Shown here piece by piece: positions 1-8,353 of a DNA stretch of 64,000 nucleotides; within the stretch, counting starts at the first letter, position 1, and each line of letters opens with the position of its first letter. Under the pieces are notes generated by a model. It was not told where the DNA came from. It made no database searches and saw only the letters and a program-made list of their open reading frames with translations. Source of the DNA: Dasania marina DSM 21967 (GTDB taxonomy: Bacteria > Pseudomonadota > Gammaproteobacteria > Pseudomonadales > Dasaniaceae); the NCBI RefSeq assembly GCF_000373485.1, contig NZ_KB891575.1, forward strand, positions 807,631-871,630, written 5' to 3'. A program made the translations under genes and the position numbers.

Positions 1-936
1 GTGCATGGCGCTAAACCGGGGCCTGTGGTGTGCTTAACCGCGGCCATACACGGCGATGAACTCAACGGTATAGAAATCGTCAGGCGGGTTCTGTATAACT
101 TAAAACCTGAAAAATTAACCGGCACCGTCATCGGTGTGCCCATCGTTAATTTACAGGGTTTTCACCGCAACTCCCGTTACTTGGCTGACCGCCGTGATTT
201 AAACCGTTACTTTCCCGGCAATCCTGCCGGTAGCTCAGCATCGCGTTTGGCCCATTCTTTTTTTAATGAAGTGATTGCCCACTGTGATGCGCTGGTAGAT
301 TTACATACTGGCTCTTTTTATCGTACCAATCTGCCACAGCTGCGCGCCAATACTAAAAACCCTGAGGTGTTAGCTTTGGCCAAACAGTTTGGCGCAACGG
401 TTATTGTGCATGGCAAGGGCGCGCCGGGCACTTTGCGTTGGGCGGCGGTAAAAGCCGGCATACCTGCGGTAACTTTGGAGGCTGGCGAGTCCATGCGTTT
501 ACAAGTGGCAGCGGTAGAGCATGGGGTGAAGGGCATAGAAACGCTGCTAGAGCAAAAAAATATGCTGCACAGCTTAAAGTTTTGGAAAACCACAGAAGCC
601 ATTTATAAACAAACTCTGTGGGTACGTGCCGATCAAGGGGGTATTTTATTTAGCCGCGTTAGCGAAGGTGCTCAGGTTAAGCCCGGTGATATATTAGGGG
701 TGGTTACCGATCCCATTACCAACGTCAGTAGTGAAATCATTGCGCCGTTTAAAGGCCGAGTTATAGGCATGGCTTTAAATCAGGTAGTAATGCCGGGCTT
801 CGCTACTTTTCATTTAGGTATAGAGGCGGCCAATATGATACAGCCCCAGGAAATCGATGAATATAATGGCGTAGACTCAGAGTTGAGCACTGAAACCGTC
901 GATGAAACGATTACCGAGCTGGAAGATTTTAATTAG
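1..936 (+). CDS. Succinylglutamate desuccinylase/aspartoacylase family protein (5' partial)
   Basis: Zinc-dependent hydrolase of the AstE/AspA branch of the M14 carboxypeptidase fold. The visible 311 residues begin directly in the conserved core: AAIHGDELNG (near residue 14) supplies the first zinc ligands His and Glu, and DLHTGS (near residue 100) supplies the third His. The C-terminal third is a beta-rich domain typical of the family. The first codon of the window is GTG, but related proteins have roughly 20-40 more residues before this motif, so the true start probably lies upstream. The substrate cannot be read from sequence; an N-acyl amino acid or a modified peptide is possible. The next gene is convergent. 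Confidence 0.85.
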   Translation: MHGAKPGPVVCLTAAIHGDELNGIEIVRRVLYNLKPEKLTGTVIGVPIVNLQGFHRNSRYLADRRDLNRYFPGNPAGSSASRLAHSFFNEVIAHCDALVDLHTGSFYRTNLPQLRANTKNPEVLALAKQFGATVIVHGKGAPGTLRWAAVKAGIPAVTLEAGESMRLQVAAVEHGVKGIETLLEQKNMLHSLKFWKTTEAIYKQTLWVRADQGGILFSRVSEGAQVKPGDILGVVTDPITNVSSEIIAPFKGRVIGMALNQVVMPGFATFHLGIEAANMIQPQEIDEYNGVDSELSTETVDETITELEDFN

Positions 937-948
937 CCGATAAACGCT

Positions 949-1671
949 TTACAAAAAGATAGAAGACAATTCACCTAATTGTAAAGACTCTAGGTAGTGA
1001 TTAACCGAGGGCTCAGCCTCAACAAAACTTAGCCCTATAGTCACTTCGTGGTTAGTGATTTTGTTGACGGAGGAAACGTTAGTGTTGAGATTTTCAATTT
1101 CAGTACCTGGGTGAAAACGCAGAGTCAGTTGCAGGGTTTGGTCTTTTAATGTGTCCACAGCGCCTGAGAACAAGCTGGGGTCAAATTGTATCTGGCAGCC
1201 TCCCTTGCTGATATCAGTTATCACCGCGGCAAATGTTTGCTCTTTATACTGGCAGCTAGTGGATAGTGCGCAGGGTAGGCGAGCATCACTTCTTAGGGGT
1301 TGGCTTTGTATGTTTTTAGGGAAGCTGCTCAGCAATAATTTACTGCCACTGTAATTAACGGCGATAACCTGTGATTGAAAGGCAAAAATATAGCCTTGTG
1401 CTATCAGTCGCATCACAAAAACTTTTTCAGGAAAAAATATATTATCGTAGACCGCGTCCACGCTTTCTTTTTTCATTTGCTTGGGCGTAGGTAGCGCAGT
1501 AATTAAAACCTTGTTGCTGTCTACGCCTATTAGGCGAGTGAGGTATGTTAACGATCCGTCTAAACTGGATACCTGTACGGTGGCGCCTAGGTTTAGTTTT
1601 GCTAGCATACTGGCCGGGCTGATCGGTTTATTGCTGGGCTCAGAGGCGGTAGGGTTACCCTTGTTGGCCAT
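949..1671 (-). CDS. YcgR-like PilZ domain protein (c-di-GMP effector)
   Basis: Predicted cytosolic c-di-GMP receptor of 240 residues. The N-terminal half (about 25-115) resembles the YcgR-type beta domain. The C-terminal PilZ domain carries the RxxxR motif (Arg127 and Arg131) and the DxSxxG motif (Asp153 to Gly158), so ligand binding should be intact. I chose the ATG at 1671 because AGAGA sits just upstream and the protein then starts MANKG; an in-frame ATG at 1758 would add 29 residues without a good ribosome site. It probably tunes motility or surface behaviour, but no flagellar gene is nearby. The only cyclase in the window is the GGDEF protein at 35.8 kb. Confidence 0.8.
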   Translation of the reverse strand: MANKGNPTASEPSNKPISPASMLAKLNLGATVQVSSLDGSLTYLTRLIGVDSNKVLITALPTPKQMKKESVDAVYDNIFFPEKVFVMRLIAQGYIFAFQSQVIAVNYSGSKLLLSSFPKNIQSQPLRSDARLPCALSTSCQYKEQTFAAVITDISKGGCQIQFDPSLFSGAVDTLKDQTLQLTLRFHPGTEIENLNTNVSSVNKITNHEVTIGLSFVEAEPSVNHYLESLQLGELSSIFL

Positions 1672-1828
1672 ATATAATTCTCTAAAGTGATAGGTAAAAC
1701 CACTATTAACCCTAGCGGAATTCACTGGAATCGCCAGTGTTGACGGCTGTGTTAACATGATGTTTTCTGTTGAGGCTATGATGATAGAGGCCTTGCCGCA
1801 GACATTTTATTTTGTATAGAGCCATGTA

Positions 1829-2677
1829 GTGAAGTTATTTATTTATACCGTAGTCTTGATGCAATACCTCAGCTGTTTTTTAGTGAGTTCGGCGCTATGG
1901 GCTAATAGCGAGGAACCCTCACCAAAAATAATTAAGGTGGCGTCCGAGCATTGGCCTGATTTCGTCAACCCCGACGGCACGGGCTTGTACTTTGAAATCA
2001 TAAAAGCGGTTTATGAGCCTGTGGGTATAGCTGTTCAGCTTACCATTGAACCCTTTAAGCGGGCGCGTCTTGGCACGGTGCAGCAGCATCACGACGTGGT
2101 AATAGGTACGTACTCGCAGGCCTACCGCGGCAATGATCTACTGTTAACACCGCAGTACCCTATCAACACCGAGCGAGTATTGGCTATTTACCACAAAGAT
2201 AGCACGCTGGATTGGGCGCGGGTTTATCAGCGTAATAAACTAGGGGCTGACAGCGCTATCGGCTATACAATAGCGTGGATTATTGGCTATAACTACGATC
2301 AGTATTTAGGGATAAAAAAAGGCTTGGAGTTACGCCGCAGCGAGCAGGGTTTAAAAATGCTTGTTCAGCGGCGCTTAGCCGTTTTTTTAGAGCCGGAAGA
2401 TGAAGCCTTAGTTTTATTGCGGAAGGAATTTGTAGACTTACAGTCGCAGCTGCGTTGGGAGACGGTGCTAACGCGCAATATTTATTTGGCGTTTAGCCAC
2501 AACGCTAGGGGCAAGCAGCTGTGCAAAATCTACGACCAGCGTTTACCGCAGCTTTATAAAGACGGTGTGCTGCAGGCATTGTTTAAAAAATGGCAGGTAG
2601 ATTTTACTAAGCTCAATGTTGATTGGCAGGCTGCGTCACAAGATAATACGTTTTGTGAGCCTTTAGGCCAGCCGTGA
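1829..2677 (+). CDS. Orphan periplasmic solute-binding protein (SBP_bac_3-like)
   Basis: Secreted protein of 282 residues with a signal peptide (about 1-25, ending ALWA). The rest resembles family 3 solute-binding proteins: after cleavage come KVASEHWPDF, the NPDGTGLYFEIIKAVYEP block and a PFKRA segment. It starts with GTG. No permease or ATPase lies nearby, so it may work with a distant transporter, act as a sensor partner, or be an uptake relic. A second protein at 55694-56431 shares the F-x-NPDG-x-G-x-Y...KAxYEPxGI block and the lysine/arginine-rich segment after it, so the two are paralogues. Ligand unknown; amino or organic acids are usual for the family. Confidence 0.7.
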   Translation: MKLFIYTVVLMQYLSCFLVSSALWANSEEPSPKIIKVASEHWPDFVNPDGTGLYFEIIKAVYEPVGIAVQLTIEPFKRARLGTVQQHHDVVIGTYSQAYRGNDLLLTPQYPINTERVLAIYHKDSTLDWARVYQRNKLGADSAIGYTIAWIIGYNYDQYLGIKKGLELRRSEQGLKMLVQRRLAVFLEPEDEALVLLRKEFVDLQSQLRWETVLTRNIYLAFSHNARGKQLCKIYDQRLPQLYKDGVLQALFKKWQVDFTKLNVDWQAASQDNTFCEPLGQP

Positions 2678-2706
2678 TAGGGCTATCACGGCTAAGCAAG
2701 AGGGGC

Positions 2707-3066
2707 TTATTCCTCGTAGATTACATAGATTTTTTGGGTAGGCTCTACCACTTCCCATTCCCCTTCAAAACCCGCGGGCACGCAGATTTTGTCGCCGGCA
2801 ACCATCACTAACTCGTTGCCATCTAGATCGCGCAAAATAGATTTGCCGCTGAGTATGTGAAAGTATTCATTTTCGCTGTATTTAATTTTCCAGCAGCCTA
2901 CATCGGCACCCCATTCGCCGGCAAAGAACTTATCCTTTACGGCAAAGTGGAGCTGGTTATTTTGCTCGGGATTACCTTTGACTAAACGATCTTCAGCAGT
3001 AGGGTAACGCTCTACTTTGGCGCTACTGCTTGCAAAGTTTACCAAATCAGTGATTTTTTTAGCCAT
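2707..3066 (-). CDS. Cupin domain protein (DUF861/cupin_3 type)
   Basis: Single-domain cupin of 119 residues. The motif around EYFHILSGKSILRDLDG and the following DKICVPAGFEGEW block match the cupin_3 group, which includes the C-terminal half of ureidoglycine aminohydrolase and EutQ-like proteins. AGAGG precedes the ATG at a good distance. Cupin_3 members often lack a complete metal site, and only one histidine is evident in the first motif here, so catalysis is uncertain. No purine or ethanolamine genes lie nearby. Function unassigned. Confidence 0.75.
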   Translation of the reverse strand: MAKKITDLVNFASSSAKVERYPTAEDRLVKGNPEQNNQLHFAVKDKFFAGEWGADVGCWKIKYSENEYFHILSGKSILRDLDGNELVMVAGDKICVPAGFEGEWEVVEPTQKIYVIYEE

Positions 3067-3228
3067 ATTGCCTCTATGTGTGTTGGCCTAAGCTAAGACA
3101 GTTGCTCTGCCTAGTTTAAACCCTGTGTTGCTATTAAGGGAGAGAGGATGAATTTTACAGCCCTTTGCAAATAAATCCAGCGGCCAGCCTAAAAAATAAA
3201 CAGCTGATTCGATGGGTACGCTATCAAG

Positions 3229-4356
3229 TTAAACGGTTTTAAACGGTAAGTGTTCTGAGCACTGCTGTTTATAACGTGTTAGCTCAGCGGTTTCCTGCTG
3301 CAAAAATTGTTTTATGGCGTCGGCAAAATCCGGCCTAGCTATCCAATGTTGGGAGTAGGTGTCTACCGGCTGAAAGCCGCGTTGTATTTTGTGCTCGCCC
3401 TGTGCGCCTGAATCAAAACGTTGTAAGCCCTGCTCTATACAAAACTCTATACCTTGGTAGTAACAGGCTTCAAAGTGCAAATGCTCCGCCTCTACATGGC
3501 AACCCCAGTAGCGGCCATAAAGGCTGTGGCTATCAAAAAAGTTTAGCGCCCCGGCGATGATAGTTTGATCTTTAATGGCGATCACTAACATGATTTGCTC
3601 GGCCATATTGCTGGCTATGCGATTAAAAAAGTCGCGGTTTAAGTAACCTCCGTGGCCACTGCGTTTGGCATAGGTGCTTTGGTAGAAGGCATAAAACTGC
3701 TGCCATATTTCATCGGTAATCTGTGCGCCGGTTAAACGCTGCAAACGTATACCCTGTTGCGCCACACGCAAGCGTTCTTTGTTCAGTGCTTTGCGCTTGC
3801 GAGATTTAAACTGGGCTAAAAAATCATCAAAGCAATTATAACCCTGATTAAACCAGTGAAATTGCACACTGCTACGCGGCATAAAGGGCGCGTTAAAACC
3901 GGCAGCCTGTTCGGTGTATAACACATGCACAGAGGAGGCGTGTAACTGCTGAGCATGATTGATTAATTGTTGGCTAACCGCTTCTTGAACCATGTCAGCA
4001 TCACAGCTAGGATGCAGGCATAGGCGCGGCCCGGTGGTGGGCGTAAAGGGTATGGCGGCTAATAATTTGGGATAATAATTATAGCCGTGGCGGTGGTAGG
4101 CCTCGGCCCAACTCCAGTCAAAGATGTACTCGCCATAGGAGTGCTGCTTAATATACAGCGGCATAACGGCGAGCAGTTGCTCGCCCTGATAGACGCAGAG
4201 GTGCTGGGGTTGCCAGCCGGTTTTTGCGCTAACCGAGCCGCTAAGCTCTAACGCCGCTAAAAACTCATGGCGGCTAAAGGGATAGTCCGTGCCGCTAATG
4301 GCATTCCATTGTTGGTGACTAATCTCGCTAATACTGCGCAGATAACGAAATTCCAT
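3229..4356 (-). CDS. FemAB/GNAT-like N-acyltransferase (COG3146 type)
   Basis: Predicted acyltransferase of 375 residues related to the peptidogalycan/FemAB-like branch of the GNAT superfamily. Visible features include YIFDWSWAEAYHRHGYNYYPKL (shortened: the W-rich block near residue 90), a basic FKSRKRKALNKER segment that family members use near the acyl-CoA site, and the C-terminal FDSGAQGEHKIQRGF block. The start at ATG 4356 is 9 bases past the ubiA stop on the same strand, so the gene is likely co-transcribed with ubiC-ubiA. An upstream in-frame start (4440) lies inside ubiA and is less likely. Substrate unknown; cell-envelope or lipid acylation is possible. Confidence 0.75.
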   Translation of the reverse strand: MEFRYLRSISEISHQQWNAISGTDYPFSRHEFLAALELSGSVSAKTGWQPQHLCVYQGEQLLAVMPLYIKQHSYGEYIFDWSWAEAYHRHGYNYYPKLLAAIPFTPTTGPRLCLHPSCDADMVQEAVSQQLINHAQQLHASSVHVLYTEQAAGFNAPFMPRSSVQFHWFNQGYNCFDDFLAQFKSRKRKALNKERLRVAQQGIRLQRLTGAQITDEIWQQFYAFYQSTYAKRSGHGGYLNRDFFNRIASNMAEQIMLVIAIKDQTIIAGALNFFDSHSLYGRYWGCHVEAEHLHFEACYYQGIEFCIEQGLQRFDSGAQGEHKIQRGFQPVDTYSQHWIARPDFADAIKQFLQQETAELTRYKQQCSEHLPFKTV

Positions 4357-4364
4357 AGCCAGTC

Positions 4365-5258
4365 TTATTGAGCTGTTGCGATTAAAGGGGGCAGGGCATA
4401 ATCCAAAACTACGCCTATAAAAATTACCATGCCTACCCAATTATTATTTAAAAAGGCAGCGAAGTAAGCTTCTCGAGTCTGTTGCTTAATGAGCCGTTGC
4501 TGGTAGATAAAAAAGCCAGCCGCAGCGGTTAAGCCTAAATAATAATAAGCACCCAAATGAAACTGCTGGCCAGCTAAAAATAGCGTAAAAATCATACATA
4601 GTTGTAAGAGCGCAGTGATGATTTTAGTGTCGTCACCAAACAAAATAGCGGAGGATTTCACCCCAATTTTCAAGTCATCGTCTCTATCCACCATGGCATA
4701 AAAGGTGTCGTAAATCATCGCCCATAATGTCGAGCTTATAAAAAGCAGCCATAAGATGGGGGGCAGGTTCTGCGTTTGCGCCGCAAAAGCCATGGGGATG
4801 CCCATGGAAAAGGCCATGCCCAAAACTAGTTGCGGCATATGGGTGTAGCGTTTCATAAAGGGGTAGCAACTGGCCAGCGCCAGCGCGGCGAAGGATAGCT
4901 GTATGGTCAGCAGGTTGGTAAACAATACTAAGATAAACGCCAGCACACATAGCAGCACAAAAAAGCACAGCGCTTGTTTGCTGCTAATGCGGCCGGTGGC
5001 CAAGGGGCGCTGAGCGGTACGCTCAACATGACCATCGATATGCCTGTCGGCATAGTCGTTAATGACGCAGCCGGCTGAGCGCATTAAGAACGTGCCTAGG
5101 CTAAAAATAAGCAATAGTTTTATATCGGGCAGACCTTGGGCGGCTATCCATAAGGCACATAGGGTTGGCCACAGTAATAAATAAGTACCCACCGGTTTAT
5201 AAAAGCGTATTAGGGCGAGGTAGTCAGGTAGCTGTGTGCGTAACTGGGCAAGCGTCAT
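4365..5258 (-). CDS. ubiA: 4-hydroxybenzoate polyprenyltransferase UbiA
   Basis: Membrane prenyltransferase that joins 4-hydroxybenzoate to a polyprenyl diphosphate, the committed step of ubiquinone synthesis. The 297-residue length is normal. The first aspartate motif NDxxDxxxD is Asn67-Asp75, and the second is Asp184 with Asp191-Asp195; both bind magnesium diphosphate. Eight or so hydrophobic segments fill the rest. It lies 48 bases downstream of ubiC on the same strand, the usual ubiC-ubiA order, and is followed closely by the acyltransferase gene. Confidence 0.97.
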   Translation of the reverse strand: MTLAQLRTQLPDYLALIRFYKPVGTYLLLWPTLCALWIAAQGLPDIKLLLIFSLGTFLMRSAGCVINDYADRHIDGHVERTAQRPLATGRISSKQALCFFVLLCVLAFILVLFTNLLTIQLSFAALALASCYPFMKRYTHMPQLVLGMAFSMGIPMAFAAQTQNLPPILWLLFISSTLWAMIYDTFYAMVDRDDDLKIGVKSSAILFGDDTKIITALLQLCMIFTLFLAGQQFHLGAYYYLGLTAAAGFFIYQQRLIKQQTREAYFAAFLNNNWVGMVIFIGVVLDYALPPLIATAQ

Positions 5259-5306
5259 AGTATGGCTTCGTTATGGCTGCAGATAAGGATTGGGGACAGT
5301 CGCAGT

Positions 5307-5876
5307 TTACGGGGTAAAAGCTTGTAAAAACAACTCGCTGACCATTAACGGCTTGGCTCCCAGCTCAAAGCGCGAGCGCCGGCCCCACAGCGGCTGGCTT
5401 TGCTGTAGTTGCGCGGGCAGTTGCCAGCTGTCGCCAGACACACGGGCCAACTGAAAAGCGTGGCGTTGCATGCTGGGGTCGCTAAATAGCATGGCCCCTA
5501 GTGAGCTGTTATCAAATTTGCGTAGCCGTCGTAGCTGGCCGCGCAGCGAGGAGGCCGGTATCACGCTGCGGGCAAACACCCAAGGCTGGCCGTGGCAGAG
5601 CAATATTACTTCACGCACTATCGCTTGTTCGCGGGGCTGCATGGCCAACAACTGCACTTCCGATGCCCGCGGCCGTTGCCAGCATTGCTTGAGTACCTGC
5701 ACGCTGAAGTGCCCCTGGCTGGCTTTGATCAAGCGCTGGGTTAAGGAGCCGCTATCCAATAGCCAAAGCCTGATAGCGGTAGGCAACTGATGGGCGGTAT
5801 AGCGGTGATAGTCTTGCCAGTGTGTTTCTGTTTCTGTGCGGCCGGGTAGGGTCAAGCGTGGACATCCCTTAGTCAT
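5307..5876 (-). CDS. ubiC: Chorismate--pyruvate lyase UbiC
   Basis: Soluble lyase that splits chorismate into pyruvate and 4-hydroxybenzoate, feeding UbiA. At 189 residues it has the family length. The conserved VREVILLCHGQPWVFARSVIP block with its central Arg, the LGAMLFSD segment and the C-terminal LWGRRSRFELGAKPLMVSELFL block are all present (key residues Arg, Gly and Glu near the C-terminus). First gene of the ubiC-ubiA pair. It is transcribed away from the rubredoxin gene, so the 285-base gap upstream should hold both promoters. Confidence 0.95.
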   Translation of the reverse strand: MTKGCPRLTLPGRTETETHWQDYHRYTAHQLPTAIRLWLLDSGSLTQRLIKASQGHFSVQVLKQCWQRPRASEVQLLAMQPREQAIVREVILLCHGQPWVFARSVIPASSLRGQLRRLRKFDNSSLGAMLFSDPSMQRHAFQLARVSGDSWQLPAQLQQSQPLWGRRSRFELGAKPLMVSELFLQAFTP

Positions 5877-6038
5877 ATTGAGTCGGTAGATTGAGGCTAT
5901 AGCGCTCTTTAGTCCTCTTTAGCCTTAAAGATAGGCTTATTTTAGCACCGAAAGCAAAAGGCAATGAAGCGGTGATTGCTGAGTTAAAAAACATTGCGTT
6001 TCTATTTCTTCGGCCCTACACCCGATACGGGGCCGGTG

Positions 6039-6046
6039 CTATACTC
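6039..6046 (+). promoter_or_regulatory. Possible -10 element upstream of the rubredoxin fusion gene
   Basis: TATACT at 6040-6045 sits about 117 bases before the ATG at 6162 in the divergent ubiC/rubredoxin gap. No good -35 match is visible at 17 bases, and a GC-rich hairpin (CGGCCC at 6011-6016 with GGGCCG just before the box) overlaps the expected -35 region. The rest of this 285-base gap shows nothing else I can name. Confidence 0.3.
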
Positions 6047-6161
6047 GTCGACTCCGCAGTTAAGGCATGGTGGCCTCTGTTCATCATTGCGAATCGAATC
6101 TATCAAGGTTGCTCGCGGCGGCGGGCAAAACCGAAGTATAAAAAATTAAGAAGGTAGTGTT

Positions 6162-7541
6162 ATGCAACAGTGGGTCTGTATTGTTTGTGGCTGGATTTAT
6201 GACGAAAAAGTGGGCGACCCTGATTCAGGCATAGCGCCGGGTACCAAGTTTGAAGATATACCCGATGATTGGTTGTGCCCAGACTGCGGCGTGGGCAAAG
6301 ACGATTTTGAGTTGATAGCGGTTAGCGAACCCGAGCCAGAAGTGCCGCATCACGAAGAAAACCCGGCTACCGACCACGTGCTTGCGCCAGTGATAATTTT
6401 AGGTACAGGCATGGCTGGCTATGGCGTAGCCAAAGAATTCCGCAAGCATGATAGTGAAACGCCTCTAATTTTGATCAGCTCTGACGATGGCCGTGCCTAC
6501 TCCAAGCCCATGCTGTCTACCGGCTATACCCGCAATACCGAGGCGGCCGACTTAGTCGCCGCTGATGCCGGCACTATGGCTAGGCAACTGCGCGCCAGTG
6601 TCTGGACTATGACGAAAGTGCATAGTATAGACACCGCGCAACAACTTATACACATAGGCGATGGCCATAGCCAGGTGCACTACGGCAAGCTGGTGTTGGC
6701 CTTGGGTGCCGATACCATTATGCCGCCGGTACAGGGCGATGCTTTGGATCACGTGTATTCTATTAATGACTTATTAGACTTTGATGACTTCCGCAAAGCG
6801 GTTAAGAAAACCCAGGCCAAAAAGATCGTCTTAATCGGCGGTGGCTTAATAGGTTGTGAATTTGCCAATGACTTAATCAATGGCGGCTTTACCGTAGAAG
6901 TAGTAGATCCTTTGGCTTACTGCCTACCCACCTTACTGCCCGAGGCAGCGGGTAAAGCGGTGCAGCGTGCACTGGAAGCCAAGGGTGCCGTGTTCCACTT
7001 CGGCGACCTAGTCAGCGCGGTGAATAATAACACCGCTGGCGGCGTAACCGTTACTTGCCAAAGTGGCCAAGAGTTACAGGCCGACCTCGTGATTAGCGCT
7101 GTAGGCGTGCGCCCCCGCACCGGGCTGGCCGCGGCTGCCGGTTTAACGGTAAACCGTGGCATAGTGACCGATCGCAAACTGCAAACCTCGGCGGCTCATG
7201 TTTATGCCCTAGGGGATTGCGCGGAAGTGGATGGCCGCAGCTTGGTGTATGTGGCACCGCTGAACGCCGCGGCGAAAGCCTTGGGGCAAACCTTAGCGGG
7301 TAGCCCCAGCGATGTCATTTACCCCGCCATGCCAGTGATGGTGAAAACCCCGGCCTGCCCAGTGGCCCTTAGCCCTGCGCCATTAGGCGCTGAAGGCAGC
7401 TGGCAGATACAGCAAAACGGTAATGATACCGTGGCAGAGTTTCGCAATGCCGCCGGTCAATTACTGGGTTTTGCTTTGACAGGCGAGGGTACAAAAGAGA
7501 AGATGCGTTTACAAAAGGAGCTGCCCCCCATTTTGGCTTAA
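6162..7541 (+). CDS. Rubredoxin fused to NAD(P)H rubredoxin reductase
   Basis: A 459-residue fusion. Residues 1-50 are a complete rubredoxin with the iron site Cys6, Cys9, Cys39 and Cys42. After a short acidic linker, residues from about 77 form a pyridine nucleotide-disulfide type flavoprotein: FAD motif [17 protein letters not shown] motif [14 protein letters not shown] and the second FAD motif [12 protein letters not shown]. In Pseudomonas these are separate rubA and rubB (AlkG/AlkT) products that pass electrons from NADH to alkane hydroxylase or to oxygen-detoxifying enzymes. No alkane hydroxylase gene is in the window. AAGG precedes the ATG. The ubiC/ubiA and HU neighbours match the Pseudomonas rub locus. 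Confidence 0.93.
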   Translation: MQQWVCIVCGWIYDEKVGDPDSGIAPGTKFEDIPDDWLCPDCGVGKDDFELIAVSEPEPEVPHHEENPATDHVLAPVIILGTGMAGYGVAKEFRKHDSETPLILISSDDGRAYSKPMLSTGYTRNTEAADLVAADAGTMARQLRASVWTMTKVHSIDTAQQLIHIGDGHSQVHYGKLVLALGADTIMPPVQGDALDHVYSINDLLDFDDFRKAVKKTQAKKIVLIGGGLIGCEFANDLINGGFTVEVVDPLAYCLPTLLPEAAGKAVQRALEAKGAVFHFGDLVSAVNNNTAGGVTVTCQSGQELQADLVISAVGVRPRTGLAAAAGLTVNRGIVTDRKLQTSAAHVYALGDCAEVDGRSLVYVAPLNAAAKALGQTLAGSPSDVIYPAMPVMVKTPACPVALSPAPLGAEGSWQIQQNGNDTVAEFRNAAGQLLGFALTGEGTKEKMRLQKELPPILA

Positions 7542-7550
7542 AGGGTCATG

Positions 7551-7580
7551 ACAGCAAGTTGTAGGCTTGCTGTTAATTTG
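7551..7580 (+). terminator. Stem-loop after the rubredoxin fusion gene
   Basis: ACAGCAAG (7551-7558) and CTTGCTGT (7566-7573) form a perfect 8-base stem with a 7-base loop, 10 bases past the stop codon. The following bases are TAATTTGT rather than a clean T run, so termination may be partial. Confidence 0.5.
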
Positions 7581-7675
7581 TAACGGTGGTTAGAGGAGCC
7601 ATACACCCCTAGCCTACGCCATATCAAGCCAACAATAATTTCAATAATTATTCCCTTAACAGGAAGGAGCATCAC

Positions 7676-7954
7676 ATGCGCAAACCCGATTTGGCGGCCT
7701 ATATTGCCGATAAAGCCGATTTACCCACCAGCCAAGCTAACGACGTGTTATCGGCTATACTCGATCAAATCACCATGAGCCTAAGCCGCAAAGAGTCGGT
7801 TACCTTAATTGGTTTTGGTACCTTTGAAGTACGTCACCGCAACGCGCGCACCGGCAAAAACCCACAAACGGGTGCCGAGCTACAAATAGCTGCCAGCAAT
7901 ACCGTAGGCTTTAAAGCGGGCAAAGCCTTAAAAGAGAGTGTCAATAAAGCCTAG
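7676..7954 (+). CDS. HU family DNA-binding protein
   Basis: Small nucleoid protein of 92 residues with the full HU/IHF fold: helical N-terminus with KADLPTSQANDVLSAIL, then GFGTFEVRHRNARTGKNPQTG, where the RNARTGKNPQTG arm inserts its proline into the DNA minor groove. A strong AGGAAGGAG site precedes the ATG. A HU-like gene lies at the same place next to the rub genes in Pseudomonas, so this is probably that paralogue rather than the main HupA/HupB. A terminator follows directly. Confidence 0.93.
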   Translation: MRKPDLAAYIADKADLPTSQANDVLSAILDQITMSLSRKESVTLIGFGTFEVRHRNARTGKNPQTGAELQIAASNTVGFKAGKALKESVNKA

Positions 7955-7980
7955 TGCAGCATAGCGCTAGTGAAATATAA

Positions 7981-8009
7981 AAAGCCCTTACTCATTAAGG
8001 GTTTTTTTT
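7981..8009 (+). terminator. Rho-independent terminator of the HU gene
   Basis: CCCTTA (7985-7990) pairs with TAAGGG (7996-8001) across a 5-base loop and is followed by eight T residues. It starts about 27 bases after the HU stop codon. Confidence 0.85.
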
Positions 8010-8353
8010 CGCCTATAGAAAAGCGATGGCAGCTGCATAGCGAAGCCTAGGCAATCATAAAACCTAGGCTTATCAAGTAGTAATAGCCAGCAGCAAGGTT
8101 TGGCTAGGTGTTAATTAGGTGATTTAAAGGGTAATATCACGGATTGTTAAGTGCTGTGTATTTTGTTGCAATAAAAACAAAATACCATGCAGTAAGGATG
8201 TTAATTGCGGCGGCTAACATTAACAGCGTTGTCTTAGGGAAAGGTCAAGCTTCACAATAGTCTAAACGGCTTTTTGCCTAATGCTTCGTCTGTGCGTAAA
8301 CGCCAGCGATACATTAGCTGTGGTATAAGTCGATAATAATAAATGAGGTTGTA
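8010..8353. other. Intergenic region between HU and the receptor locus
   Basis: 344 bases without a convincing open frame. The only clear structure is a perfect 9-base inverted repeat, AAGCCTAGG (8043-8051) and CCTAGGCTT (8063-8071), with an 11-base spacer and no T run after it. GAGG at 8345-8348 is the ribosome site of the receptor gene. A promoter for the receptor is expected here, but I cannot point to a good -35/-10 pair. Confidence 0.6.

Noticed and set aside
5972-6157. 61-codon plus-strand frame before the rubredoxin fusion
   Set aside because: Lies in the promoter gap, has a basic random-like sequence and no ribosome site.
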